9,581 bases of DNA from positions 1 through 9,581 of the forward strand of contig JBAVQS010000343.1 in NCBI GenBank assembly GCA_049694275.1, written 5' to 3'. Position numbers and translations under genes: made by a program. Below the pieces are notes generated by a model that ran no database searches, was not told where the DNA came from, and worked only from the letters and a program-made list of their open reading frames with translations. Each line of letters begins with the position of its first letter. Within the stretch, counting starts at the first letter, position 1. Shown here piece after piece: positions 1 to 6,376 of the stretch. Source of the stretch: JBAVQS01 sp049694275 (GTDB lineage Bacteria > Chloroflexota > Anaerolineae > UBA4142 > SHND01).

Positions 1-575
1 GCCGCGGGTCTCAGCCGTGAGGTCTTGTCGAGATAGCCACGTTTTGCAAGCGTGTCTGCGGTGTTACGCAACTTGTCCGGAATCTGAGTGGACTTGAGCT
101 CGCGCGCGGTTCGCACGAGCTCAAGCACTGCGCTTTGGTTCTCGGTCAATGGCCTGTCATCCGCTGTTTCGGTTGTCCACCGGTAAAAGGTTTCTAGCTT
201 GTCCTCGATTCCCGGCGGCAGCAACAGCCAAACGCATTCGGCTAGGGGGGCAAGGTATCGATGCGCCATCCAGCGCGCGAGATCGAGTTGTAGGGTCGAC
301 AGGAGTGGGCGTGTATGTACAATCTCCTCGACCAGTCTCGTCTCGTCGACGGGACTGGTCTCGCTCAGACCAACGATCACTCCTTGCAGTTGCCGTTTGC
401 CAAAGGGGACCCAGACCAGCTGTCCAGGAGCAATCGCCTCGCGCAACGCTTCAGGCACATCATAGGTAAAGGTCCGATCGACCCAGCGATAGGGCGCGGG
501 GTCCTCCTCCATTGTCTCGGGTGGAGGCCAGCTCGGCTGAATAGGCACATGGACCACAATCTCGGCGTAACGCAT
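1..575 (-). CDS. priA: Primosomal protein N' (PriA helicase), N-terminal part, truncated by window edge
   Basis: The first 191 residues of a leftward frame are present and the gene continues past base 1. PriA is the 3'-5' DNA helicase that recognises stalled forks and D-loops and reloads the replicative helicase. The visible part fits the 3'-DNA-binding domain: it opens MRYAEIVVHVPI, then FTYDVPEAL and the PGQLVWVPFGKR segment (about residues 51-62), typical of PriA N-termini, followed by a WMAHRYLAPLAECVWLLLPPG stretch. From about residue 146 (LTENQSAVLELV) a winged-helix-like region begins. The helicase motifs and zinc-binding cysteines lie outside the window. The ATG at 575-573 is the only reasonable start, although no clear Shine-Dalgarno precedes it. 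The gene is divergent from the osmC-like gene. The family call is made from sequence resemblance and is fairly secure. Confidence 0.85.
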   Translation of the reverse strand, partial: MRYAEIVVHVPIQPSWPPPETMEEDPAPYRWVDRTFTYDVPEALREAIAPGQLVWVPFGKRQLQGVIVGLSETSPVDETRLVEEIVHTRPLLSTLQLDLARWMAHRYLAPLAECVWLLLPPGIEDKLETFYRWTTETADDRPLTENQSAVLELVRTARELKSTQIPDKLRNTADTLAKRGYLDKTSRLRPA

Positions 576-606
576 AAAATGGTGTGCGGGCGAACCCGGC
601 CCTCCC

Positions 607-612
607 ATTATA
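607..612 (-). promoter_or_regulatory. Candidate -10 element for priA
   Basis: On the minus strand these six bases read TATAAT, a perfect -10 consensus, about 31 bases upstream of the priA ATG. No convincing -35 hexamer is seen at 16-18 bp spacing; the nearest weak match is TTTCTA at 638-633, 20 bp away. Transcription would start near 600 and leave a leader of about 25 bases without a clear ribosome binding site. Confidence 0.35.
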
Positions 613-652
613 TCCCTTTTGCCGGTTTCGCGTAGAAAAGTCCAAACCCCGT

Positions 653-680
653 TTGCGTTACAGCAAGTTCTCACTAAAAT
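653..680 (+). promoter_or_regulatory. Candidate sigma-70-type promoter for the osmC-like gene
   Basis: TTGCGT at 653-658 (3/6 to the -35 consensus) is followed after 16 bp by TAAAAT at 675-680 (5/6 to the -10 consensus). The predicted start lies near 687, giving a leader of about 70 bases. It sits in the divergent priA/osmC gap. The -35 match is weak, so this is tentative. Confidence 0.35.
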
Positions 681-758
681 GGAAGGGTAATATTGTATGC
701 GCTCTATCTGGTGTGTAGAGCGTCATGTGGAAAATCATTTACTTGAGGAGGTAATACA

Positions 759-1187
759 ATGCCCGTACGTTCTTCATCGGCTACCTGGAATGGCAATTTG
801 GTCCAGGGTAAAGGCACCATGGTTGTTGGTAAAGGGTGGTTTGAAGGTCCTTTTACGCGCGCCTCACGCTTTGAGAATGGCGAGGGGACCAATCCGGAGG
901 AGCTGCTGGGCGCGGCCCATGCCGGTTGTTACTCGATGTTCCTCTCGGCGGTTCTGACCAAGAGTGGGTTCCCGCCCAATACCATCCACACCACCGCCAA
1001 GGTACACATCGTGGATGGCCCGACGATCAACCTGATCGAGTTGGATGTCGAGGGCGATGTGCCGAATTGCGATCAAGCGACCTTTCTCTCTCATGCTGAG
1101 CAAGCCAAGGCAGGATGTCCCGTCTCAAAGGCTCTGGCCTCCGTCGAGATCAAACTGCACGCCAAGCTCAAGCACCACCCGGCCTAA
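759..1187 (+). CDS. OsmC/Ohr-family peroxiredoxin (OsmC-like, 142 aa)
   Basis: This is a thiol-dependent hydroperoxide reductase of the OsmC superfamily, a small cytoplasmic alpha/beta dimer that detoxifies organic hydroperoxides. Two hallmark cysteines are visible: Cys57 in GAAHAGCYSMFLS and Cys120 in AKAGCPVSKAL; these form the peroxidatic/resolving pair in the family. Arg34 and the conserved acidic Glu47 of the NPEELLG segment are also present. The GKGxxxVGKGWFEGPF N-terminal strands fit the OsmC rather than the Ohr branch. The length is normal for the family. An extra cysteine, Cys104, lies between the two catalytic ones. The start is set by a strong GAGGAGGT ribosome binding site at 745-752, six bases before the ATG. 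The gene is monocistronic: its own promoter candidate lies upstream and a strong terminator begins six bases after the stop. The physiological substrate cannot be read from sequence. Confidence 0.9.
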   Translation: MPVRSSSATWNGNLVQGKGTMVVGKGWFEGPFTRASRFENGEGTNPEELLGAAHAGCYSMFLSAVLTKSGFPPNTIHTTAKVHIVDGPTINLIELDVEGDVPNCDQATFLSHAEQAKAGCPVSKALASVEIKLHAKLKHHPA

Positions 1188-1192
1188 AGACC

Positions 1193-1231
1193 AGACCCGC
1201 GACAGCGCCTCTCGCCGTCGCGGGTCTTTTT
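1193..1231 (+). terminator. Intrinsic terminator of the osmC-like gene
   Basis: A perfect 11-bp stem is formed by AGACCCGCGAC (1193-1203) and GTCGCGGGTCT (1217-1227), with a 13-base loop and a TTTTT tract to 1231. It is oriented to end rightward transcription. The convergent memo gene stops 28 bp away. On the minus strand the hairpin is followed only by TGGTCTTTAGG, so it would be a weaker terminator in that direction. Confidence 0.85.
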
Positions 1232-1258
1232 GTTTCTTGTGGGGCGAGCCCCGCCTAT

Positions 1259-2134
1259 TCATTCCGGGCTTTTATACACCGCTGCGGCTAGATACCCGAC
1301 CGTATATTGTCCGGGGATGTGCTGTCCAATGACATCGGACGAATTCGTCCGATGGAGGACCTTGATCCGGTTGGCGCCACATGCCCGTGCGGCAAGGAGC
1401 AGGGTGATGATTGCGACATCGCCGCATGCGCGACACTCGCCGTCGTTCACCATGTAATCGACCAGCTTGTCGATGTCATATTCGCCCATCAGCGCCTGGA
1501 GCCTGGCGTCATATTGCTCGACTGCCCTGTAATCGTCCAGGTGCGAAAGGTCGCTGCTCGCGACCAGGAGTGTTTGGCTATCGATCAACGGGATGAGGGC
1601 CTGGGCCAGTTTGTCGCAGGCGTGCCGGGCGTCTCTGCCATAAATGTAAAAGGGCGCCGACAGCATGAGCGGCACGAGCTTGAAAGCGTTTCCCAATTGA
1701 CGCTGGAGAAAGGGGAGTTGCATTTCGAGCGAGTGTTCATGATCGCCGCGCAAGAAATCGATACGGGTCTGATTGTCGAGCTGTTTAATGGCGTCGACGT
1801 CAATGGCAATCCGGCCTAATGGGGTTTGATAATAGTCGCGCAAGGTCAAGGCTTGCGGCCCAAGTCCGGGGTAAGAACCCGCATGGTGGTTGGGGCCGAG
1901 CAAGATCACTCGCTCATACCGCCGCCCGGCGAGTTGTTTGTAAGCATGCGCGGCCGTTGGTCCCGCAAAGGTATAGCCGGCGTGCGGCGAGATGAGGCCG
2001 ACGAGTTCGCCCTGAATCGGCGGATCGGCAATCTGGCCCAGGAACCGGCTCAGGAGATCTTGAAGCTCGCCGGCGTCGCTTGGATACCAACGGTCATCAG
2101 CGCACACGGGCGAGCGTACGCTTGGCGCAGACAT
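1259..2134 (-). CDS. MEMO-family protein (AmmeMemoRadiSam system protein B), 291 aa
   Basis: This protein belongs to the MEMO family, which has the fold of class III extradiol dioxygenases but no settled bacterial biochemical role. Bacterial members often sit beside an AMMECR1 protein and a radical SAM protein; human MEMO1 is the best-studied member. Visible landmarks are the N-terminal WYPSDAGELQDLL (cf. the usual FYPxDxxxL), ISPHAGYTFAGP with His51, LLGPNHHAG with His83/His84, HSLEMQLPFL, SSDLSH with His198, and CRACGDVAII with Cys237. The His/His/Cys positions correspond to the vestigial metal site of MEMO proteins. The length matches the family (human MEMO1 is about 297 aa). The start lies 12 bp after the infA stop with no evident Shine-Dalgarno, so translation may depend on coupling to infA. 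No AMMECR1 or radical SAM partner is in the window. The family assignment is strong; the function is unknown. Confidence 0.88.
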   Translation of the reverse strand: MSAPSVRSPVCADDRWYPSDAGELQDLLSRFLGQIADPPIQGELVGLISPHAGYTFAGPTAAHAYKQLAGRRYERVILLGPNHHAGSYPGLGPQALTLRDYYQTPLGRIAIDVDAIKQLDNQTRIDFLRGDHEHSLEMQLPFLQRQLGNAFKLVPLMLSAPFYIYGRDARHACDKLAQALIPLIDSQTLLVASSDLSHLDDYRAVEQYDARLQALMGEYDIDKLVDYMVNDGECRACGDVAIITLLLAARACGANRIKVLHRTNSSDVIGQHIPGQYTVGYLAAAVYKSPE

Positions 2135-2146
2135 AGGAACTGGCGG

Positions 2147-2404
2147 TTATCTTTTCACAAACCGATACGTGATGCGACCGCGGGTCAGGTCGTAAGGGGA
2201 CAGCTCGACGCGCACGCGATCGCCCAGCAGAATGCGAATGTAATACATGCGCATCTTGCCTGAAATGTGCGCCAGCACTTCGTGACCGGTGTCCAGCTTG
2301 ACCTTGAACATGGCGTTCGGCAGGGCTTCGGTCACGGTCCCTTCGACTTCGATCACATCTTTTTTATTCGCTTTTTCTTCTGTGAATCTTCGGGGTTTGG
2401 GCAT
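2147..2404 (-). CDS. infA: Translation initiation factor IF-1, N-terminally extended (85 aa)
   Basis: IF-1 is a single S1/OB-fold protein that binds the 30S A site and helps IF-2 and IF-3 in initiation. The core is unmistakable: VEGTVTEALPNAMFKVKLDTGH, then LAHISGKMRMYYIRILLGDRVRVELSPYDLTRGRITYRFVKR. It is about 13 residues longer than the usual 72, because of a basic N-terminal extension (MPKPRRFTEEKANKKDV). The ATG is supported by AAGGAG at 2415-2410, five bases upstream, so the extension is probably real. That binding site directly abuts the ftsK stop codon (2418-2416), an arrangement that suggests translational coupling. The gene lies between ftsK and memo, not in the ribosomal protein cluster where infA is often found. 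The assignment is very secure. Confidence 0.95.
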   Translation of the reverse strand: MPKPRRFTEEKANKKDVIEVEGTVTEALPNAMFKVKLDTGHEVLAHISGKMRMYYIRILLGDRVRVELSPYDLTRGRITYRFVKR

Positions 2405-2409
2405 AAAGG

Positions 2410-2415
2410 CTCCTT
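2410..2415 (-). promoter_or_regulatory. Ribosome binding site of infA
   Basis: AAGGAG read on the minus strand, five bases upstream of the infA ATG. It begins directly after the TAA of ftsK, so ribosomes finishing ftsK end on top of it. It fixes the extended N-terminus of IF-1. Confidence 0.75.
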
Positions 2416-4785
2416 TTATTTCTTCTTTTTCTTTTTGTCTTCTTCCGGTAAATAGATGGCGCGCGGCTTGCCGTTTCCCTCGTCTGGCCCGACAAGTCCC
2501 ATCCCTTCGAGCTGGTCCATTAACCGCGCCGCGCGTGGATAGCCAATGCCAAGCTTGGTTTGGAGCGACGAGATGGAGGCCTTGTTGGTGGTCCGGATGA
2601 TCTCAATCGCCTTGTTGGTCAGCTCGTCGCCGCTGTTCGTTTCCTCTTCATCCGCCTCCAGCTTTTGTCCTTCCCACGGCGCGGCTTTGATATAGTCAAA
2701 CTGTTCCTGCAACCCGCGCCAATAGTTCGACAGGCGGGCCAGTTCATCGTCCGAGACAAAGCAACCCTGCAACCGCGCCAGTTTGGCCGAGTCGGGCGCC
2801 ATATAGAGCATGTCGCCGCGTCCGAGCAGCTTTTCTGCGCCCGGTGTGTCGAGGACGACGCGCGAATCGACAGAGCTTGTCACCGAGAACGAAATACGCG
2901 CCGGGAAATTAGCCTTGATGAGACCGGTTACAACATCCACCGAAGGGCGCTGCGTGGCCAGAATGAGATGAATGCCGGTCGCGCGGGCCATCTGTGCCAG
3001 GCGGGTGATGAGCTTTTCCGTCTCTTCCGGGGAGGCCAACATCAGGTCGGCCAATTCGTCGATGATGATGACCACATAAGGGAGCCGGTCGCCGCCGGTC
3101 TTGTCCATCTTGGCGTTATAGGCTTCGACATTGCGCGTCTGAGCCTTGGAGAATGCTTTAAAGCGCGCATCCATCAGCCCTGCGACCCATCGCAGTGCGG
3201 GAACAACCTGATCGACATCGGTGATGACCGGGCCGAGCAGGTGCGGAATGCCGTTATAGTTCACAAGCTCGACGCGCTTGGGGTCAACCATAATCATTCG
3301 CAGCGTGTCGGGCGAGTGCTTGAATAACATGCATGCAATAACGGCGTTGATACAAACCGATTTACCGGACCCGGTTGCGCCGGCGATGAGCAGGTGCGGC
3401 ATCGAGCCGAGGTCCGCGACGGCCGGTTCGCCCGACACATCGCGGCCCAGGGCAAATGGAAGCGGTTTCTTTTCGCCGATCTTTTTATAGGCGGGCGAGT
3501 CCATCACCCTGCGCAGGCTGACCACAGAGATCTGCTCATTCGGAACTTCGATGCCGACAAAGTCGCGTCCGGGCACTGGCGCTTCGATACGAATGGGCGA
3601 CGCCGCCAGCGCCAGCGCCAGGTCGTTAGACAGCGCAAGGATGCGATTGACCGGCACCTTGCGCTGATAGATGACTTCGCCGTCGGGGCCTTTGCGCGTA
3701 AAAAACCCGGGTCTGACCGCAAAACGCGTGATGGTGGGCCCCGCCTGGGTATCGATCACATCCGCCGGAATTCCAAACTGTTCAAGCGTCTCTTTGATCG
3801 TCCTGGCTTTTTGCTCGGCGGTCGATTGTGCGTACTGCGCTTCCGCTGATTCGTCCAGGAGCTCCAACTCGGGATGCTTGTCTGTGCGCTCGAGCATTTT
3901 GGCGCGTGGAACAGCCAGCATCGGATCATAGGTGAGCGGTGGTGGCGGCGGTGGCGTGGCCGGTTTGCGGCCCATTCCACTCAGAAAACTGCCTACCGAC
4001 TTGGGCCTTTGGGCCGGGTCCGGTACCTTGTCGTTTCCATTTGTCGGAATGGTCGCAGGCAACCCCTTTGCCGCAGCCCGAGCCGGCGCCGGAGACAAAT
4101 CGGGTTCTTCATCTGGGGCGTTCAGGGCCGGTGGGGCAGGGCGTACGGGTGTACGTAACGCGGGCGTAGGACGGGCAGGCGACGCGGCCGCCCGGGCGGG
4201 CATGGGCCGAATTTTTTCCAGCGCCTGCATCGCAACTGCCCCGATGCGGCTCAAATCGAGCAAAAACCGCAGAGTCAACAGGCCAATCGCAATGAGGAGA
4301 ATGGCGCCGAGAATCGGGCCGAGATAGAGGACGATGATCTTTTCGATTGCATATCCGAGATAGCCGCCCCCTTCGCCTGCCTCCGCCATCTGCGCTCCCA
4401 TATGATCGTCGCTTGCCAGGGCAAGATGGACCAGGCCCATGGAGACGGCGAACAGAACTTCAAATGCCACGAGGCGGTCCCACGCAATCGGAAATTCGTC
4501 AAAAACGTTCTCTTCGCGACGCAGTAGGATGAGGCCTGCGATAATCAAGGCAATGCCAATCACGTATGCGCCCCATCCTGCAAACTGGCGGAGCAGGTTG
4601 GCCCAGAACGCCGTCAGCGCGCCGGTCAACCCCAGCAGACTGATGAGCGTCAATATGCCGGCCAGGGCAAGGAGTAGTCCGACGATCTCGCGTTGGCGTG
4701 CAGGACTGAGCTGCACGCGCAGGCGTGACCAGAGGGTCAACTGCTCGGGCGGTGGTGTGGGTGTCGGCGCGGTACGTTTTGGCAT
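2416..4785 (-). CDS. ftsK: DNA translocase FtsK/SpoIIIE (789 aa)
   Basis: This is a membrane-anchored hexameric ATPase that pumps chromosomal DNA through the closing septum and helps resolve chromosome dimers. The N-terminus has four predicted membrane segments (about residues 35-57, 68-88, 104-124 and 147-176). A Pro/Ala-rich linker follows (about 194-285), with a short run of consecutive prolines near 278-283. The alpha/beta motor domain then covers about 320-690: Walker A GATGSGKS at 469-476, Walker B VVIIIDELADLM at 571-582 (Asp576, Glu577), and the ILATQRPSVDVVTGLIKANFPARI sensor region near 608. The C-terminal gamma winged helix (about 722-780, SISSLQTKLGIGYPRAARLMDQLE) is the part that reads polar DNA motifs. 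The overall length matches SpoIIIE-type proteins (B. subtilis SpoIIIE is about 787 aa) rather than the much longer E. coli FtsK. The protein ends in six consecutive lysines. The ATG lacks a clear ribosome binding site. Confidence 0.93.
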   Translation of the reverse strand: MPKRTAPTPTPPPEQLTLWSRLRVQLSPARQREIVGLLLALAGILTLISLLGLTGALTAFWANLLRQFAGWGAYVIGIALIIAGLILLRREENVFDEFPIAWDRLVAFEVLFAVSMGLVHLALASDDHMGAQMAEAGEGGGYLGYAIEKIIVLYLGPILGAILLIAIGLLTLRFLLDLSRIGAVAMQALEKIRPMPARAAASPARPTPALRTPVRPAPPALNAPDEEPDLSPAPARAAAKGLPATIPTNGNDKVPDPAQRPKSVGSFLSGMGRKPATPPPPPPLTYDPMLAVPRAKMLERTDKHPELELLDESAEAQYAQSTAEQKARTIKETLEQFGIPADVIDTQAGPTITRFAVRPGFFTRKGPDGEVIYQRKVPVNRILALSNDLALALAASPIRIEAPVPGRDFVGIEVPNEQISVVSLRRVMDSPAYKKIGEKKPLPFALGRDVSGEPAVADLGSMPHLLIAGATGSGKSVCINAVIACMLFKHSPDTLRMIMVDPKRVELVNYNGIPHLLGPVITDVDQVVPALRWVAGLMDARFKAFSKAQTRNVEAYNAKMDKTGGDRLPYVVIIIDELADLMLASPEETEKLITRLAQMARATGIHLILATQRPSVDVVTGLIKANFPARISFSVTSSVDSRVVLDTPGAEKLLGRGDMLYMAPDSAKLARLQGCFVSDDELARLSNYWRGLQEQFDYIKAAPWEGQKLEADEEETNSGDELTNKAIEIIRTTNKASISSLQTKLGIGYPRAARLMDQLEGMGLVGPDEGNGKPRAIYLPEEDKKKKKK

Positions 4786-4809
4786 TCGTTAAGATAACAA
4801 TTCCACAAA

Positions 4810-4840
4810 GAACCAGGTTTCAATGACTGAAACCTGGTTC
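4810..4840 (-). terminator. Hairpin between the S1-domain gene and ftsK (weak terminator or attenuator)
   Basis: A perfect 13-bp stem (GAACCAGGTTTCA pairing with TGAAACCTGGTTC) closes a five-base loop. It lies 7-37 bases downstream of the S1-domain gene's stop and 25 bases before the ftsK start. On the minus strand it is followed by TTTGTGGAATTG, a short and interrupted U-tract, so termination may be partial and let some transcription into ftsK. On the plus strand no U-tract follows. Confidence 0.6.
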
Positions 4841-4846
4841 CTGAAT

Positions 4847-5923
4847 TCAGCTTTCGCGTGCCAGGCTGTCCCAGTAACCGGCATCGGGGATGGCGGCGCC
4901 CCCAGGCGGCGCTTCGCGTGCCCGGTCTCGCAACGTGTTATTCAGCCGGAGCGTCAGGCCAATGCGCTGCCGTTGCGGTTCGACGTTCATGATGCGAACC
5001 TTAACCGGTTGGCCCTCTTTGACGACGTCGCGCGGGTGCAAAAAGCTCCCTTCGGCCAGTTCGGAGGTATGAATGAGCCCTTCGACCCCTTCGGGCAATC
5101 GTGCAAATGCGCCAAAAGAGACGACGTTCGTAATGACGGCATCGACAATGTCGCCGACGTGATACCGCTGCGCGACCAGCGACCAGGGGTCGGGGCGCAG
5201 GCGTTTCATCGACAATCCCACCCGGCGTTGTTCGCGATTGACGTCGATGACATAGACGTCAATCGTGGCCCCGGGAATGCAGACATCCCGCGGGTGGGCC
5301 ACACGCTGCCAGGACATTTCAGATACGTGAATCAGTCCTTCCACTCCGCCCAGGTCCACGAATGCTCCAAAGTCGGTCACGTTGCGGATGGTTCCCTTGA
5401 GGGTTTGGCCCGGCTCTATCGAGTTAATCACTTGCTCGGCTTTGGAAACGGGGAGATTAGCGACCCGCTCGGAAAGGATAAGCCGATTATGAGTGCGGTC
5501 CAGTTCGATGACTTTGAGGTGCAGGCCTTTGCCAACATACCGCGCCAGTTCGTTCATGCGCTCTTCTTCGCCGACGCGGCGGGGAAAGTTCAAAAGCTGT
5601 GAGGCCGGCACAAAACCCCGGACATCGCTGAGATCGACCAGCAAGCCGCCGCGATTATAGCCAATCACCTTGAGATCGATGGGGATGCCTGTCGTATAAC
5701 TCTGCGCCGCACGGTCCCACCCCGGCGAGGGTCTAAAATTCTGGGCCGCGTTCTCGTCCGTTTCATAGCCAGGGGCGAGCGAGTTTTCCAGGCCGGAAAT
5801 ATTGCTCCCGGGTTCTCCATAGCCGGTATCGCCGCCGGTCTCGGCCTGTGGGCCATTGTTCGATTCGTCGGTGGTGGAATGTTCTGGTTCGTGCGAATAC
5901 TGAAAGGGCTCCTGACTACTCAT
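4847..5923 (-). CDS. S1-domain RNA-binding protein, ribosomal protein S1-like (358 aa)
   Basis: This protein carries three S1 (OB-fold) RNA-binding domains at about residues 79-152, 172-239 and 256-326. The second and third carry the classic motifs: GTIRNVTDFGAFVDLGGVEGLIHVSEMSW and AVITNVVSFGAFARLPEGVEGLIHTSEL. They are preceded by an acidic, Gly/Ser-rich, probably disordered N-terminus of about 75 residues and followed by a short polar tail. Shortened S1 proteins of this type in Gram-positive and Chloroflexota-like bacteria are usually annotated as ribosomal protein S1 or RpsA homologs. They have roles in mRNA binding at the 30S subunit or in RNA stability. The frame is open further upstream to 6007, but the ATG at 5923-5921 has AAGGAG at 5933-5928, four bases away, and the upstream extension is not protein-like. 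I therefore chose the shorter form. The domain call is certain; whether it is the ribosomal S1 itself is not. Confidence 0.88.
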   Translation of the reverse strand: MSSQEPFQYSHEPEHSTTDESNNGPQAETGGDTGYGEPGSNISGLENSLAPGYETDENAAQNFRPSPGWDRAAQSYTTGIPIDLKVIGYNRGGLLVDLSDVRGFVPASQLLNFPRRVGEEERMNELARYVGKGLHLKVIELDRTHNRLILSERVANLPVSKAEQVINSIEPGQTLKGTIRNVTDFGAFVDLGGVEGLIHVSEMSWQRVAHPRDVCIPGATIDVYVIDVNREQRRVGLSMKRLRPDPWSLVAQRYHVGDIVDAVITNVVSFGAFARLPEGVEGLIHTSELAEGSFLHPRDVVKEGQPVKVRIMNVEPQRQRIGLTLRLNNTLRDRAREAPPGGAAIPDAGYWDSLARES

Positions 5924-6026
5924 ATAACTCCTTATACCGCGCTCTGCTAGCCGTAAAACATGCTCATCTCGCGCTTGCCAGCGGGCCAACCCCACGCGGT
6001 ATGCCAACCTGTTTCTACAATGCGTT

Positions 6027-6054
6027 ACAATAAAAATCGGTCGCCTGTGCTCAA
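6027..6054 (-). promoter_or_regulatory. Candidate promoter for the S1-domain gene
   Basis: On the minus strand, TTGAGC (6054-6049, 4/6 to the -35 consensus) is followed after 16 bp by TATTGT (6032-6027, 4/6 to the -10 consensus). Transcription would start near 6020 and give a leader of about 97 bases. Both hexamers are imperfect. Confidence 0.3.
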
Positions 6055-6261
6055 TGGAAACCCCACGATGCTAACCGAGTGGGAGCAAACTGTTGAGCCA
6101 AGTCAGCGACCGAGTTTAGGAATGGCGCCAGGGCGCCAGAATCATCGTCGTCTCACTCGCACATGGGGCGCATATGGCAAACGCCGCCCACATCCAAGAT
6201 TCTTTTTCCATTATAGACTATTCCTTAAACCTTTGTCAAATAATCGGTTTCGAGGACGATT

Positions 6262-6290
6262 TTGCCCCTCCTCTCGTTCTCGTATACAAT
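6262..6290 (+). promoter_or_regulatory. Candidate sigma-70-type promoter for the lipoprotein gene
   Basis: TTGCCC at 6262-6267 (4/6) and TACAAT at 6285-6290 (5/6) are separated by an optimal 17 bp. The predicted start near 6297 leaves a leader of about 80 bases before the GTG start. This is the best promoter match in the window. Confidence 0.5.
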
Positions 6291-6376
6291 GGTTTTCTAT
6301 TACCAGATGTTCTCTACAAGTCCCGGCAGGGCACCCCTTTGGCGTGCCAGAACCGGCATCCGTAAAAGAGGAGAGA

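Larger units (their letters stand above)
5924..6376. other. Long divergent intergenic region between the S1-domain gene and the lipoprotein gene
   Basis: These 453 bases contain no convincing gene. They hold the S1 gene's ribosome binding site, a leftward promoter candidate (6027-6054), a rightward promoter candidate (6262-6290), and a short GC-rich palindrome, TGGCGCC-AG-GGCGCCA, at 6123-6138. A reading frame continuous with the lipoprotein is open back to 5960, but the peptide is Arg/Pro-rich and low in structure. I recognise no tRNA, riboswitch or known small RNA. Confidence 0.5.

Noticed and set aside
1241..1252. Short palindrome GGGGCGAGCCCC as a terminator for the leftward memo gene
   Set aside because: Its stem is only 4-5 bp and, on the minus strand, it is followed by an A-rich rather than U-rich stretch.
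1307..1819. Long open frame on the plus strand opposite the MEMO gene
   Set aside because: It is antisense to a clear family member, has no ribosome binding site, and its composition is that of a shadow frame.
2560..3327. 255-residue open frame on the plus strand opposite ftsK
   Set aside because: It lies fully antisense to the FtsK motor domain, including its Walker motifs. The frame arises from high G+C coding bias.
4823..5602. 259-residue open frame on the plus strand opposite the S1-domain gene
   Set aside because: It is antisense to three unmistakable S1 domains and has no family resemblance of its own.
5924..6007. 28-residue N-terminal extension of the S1-domain protein
   Set aside because: The internal ATG at 5923 has a well-spaced AAGGAG, and the extra residues are unlike an S1 protein N-terminus.
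6123..6138. GC palindrome TGGCGCC-AG-GGCGCCA as a riboswitch or terminator stem
   Set aside because: It has no U-tract, no surrounding conserved aptamer sequence I can recognise, and a two-base spacer too short for a normal loop. I kept it only as a note in the intergenic entry.
5960..6376. In-frame N-terminal extension of the lipoprotein back to 5960
   Set aside because: The extension is Arg/Pro-rich, would bury the signal peptide, and overlaps the S1 promoter region. The GTG at 6377 gives a proper lipoprotein signal with AGGAG upstream.
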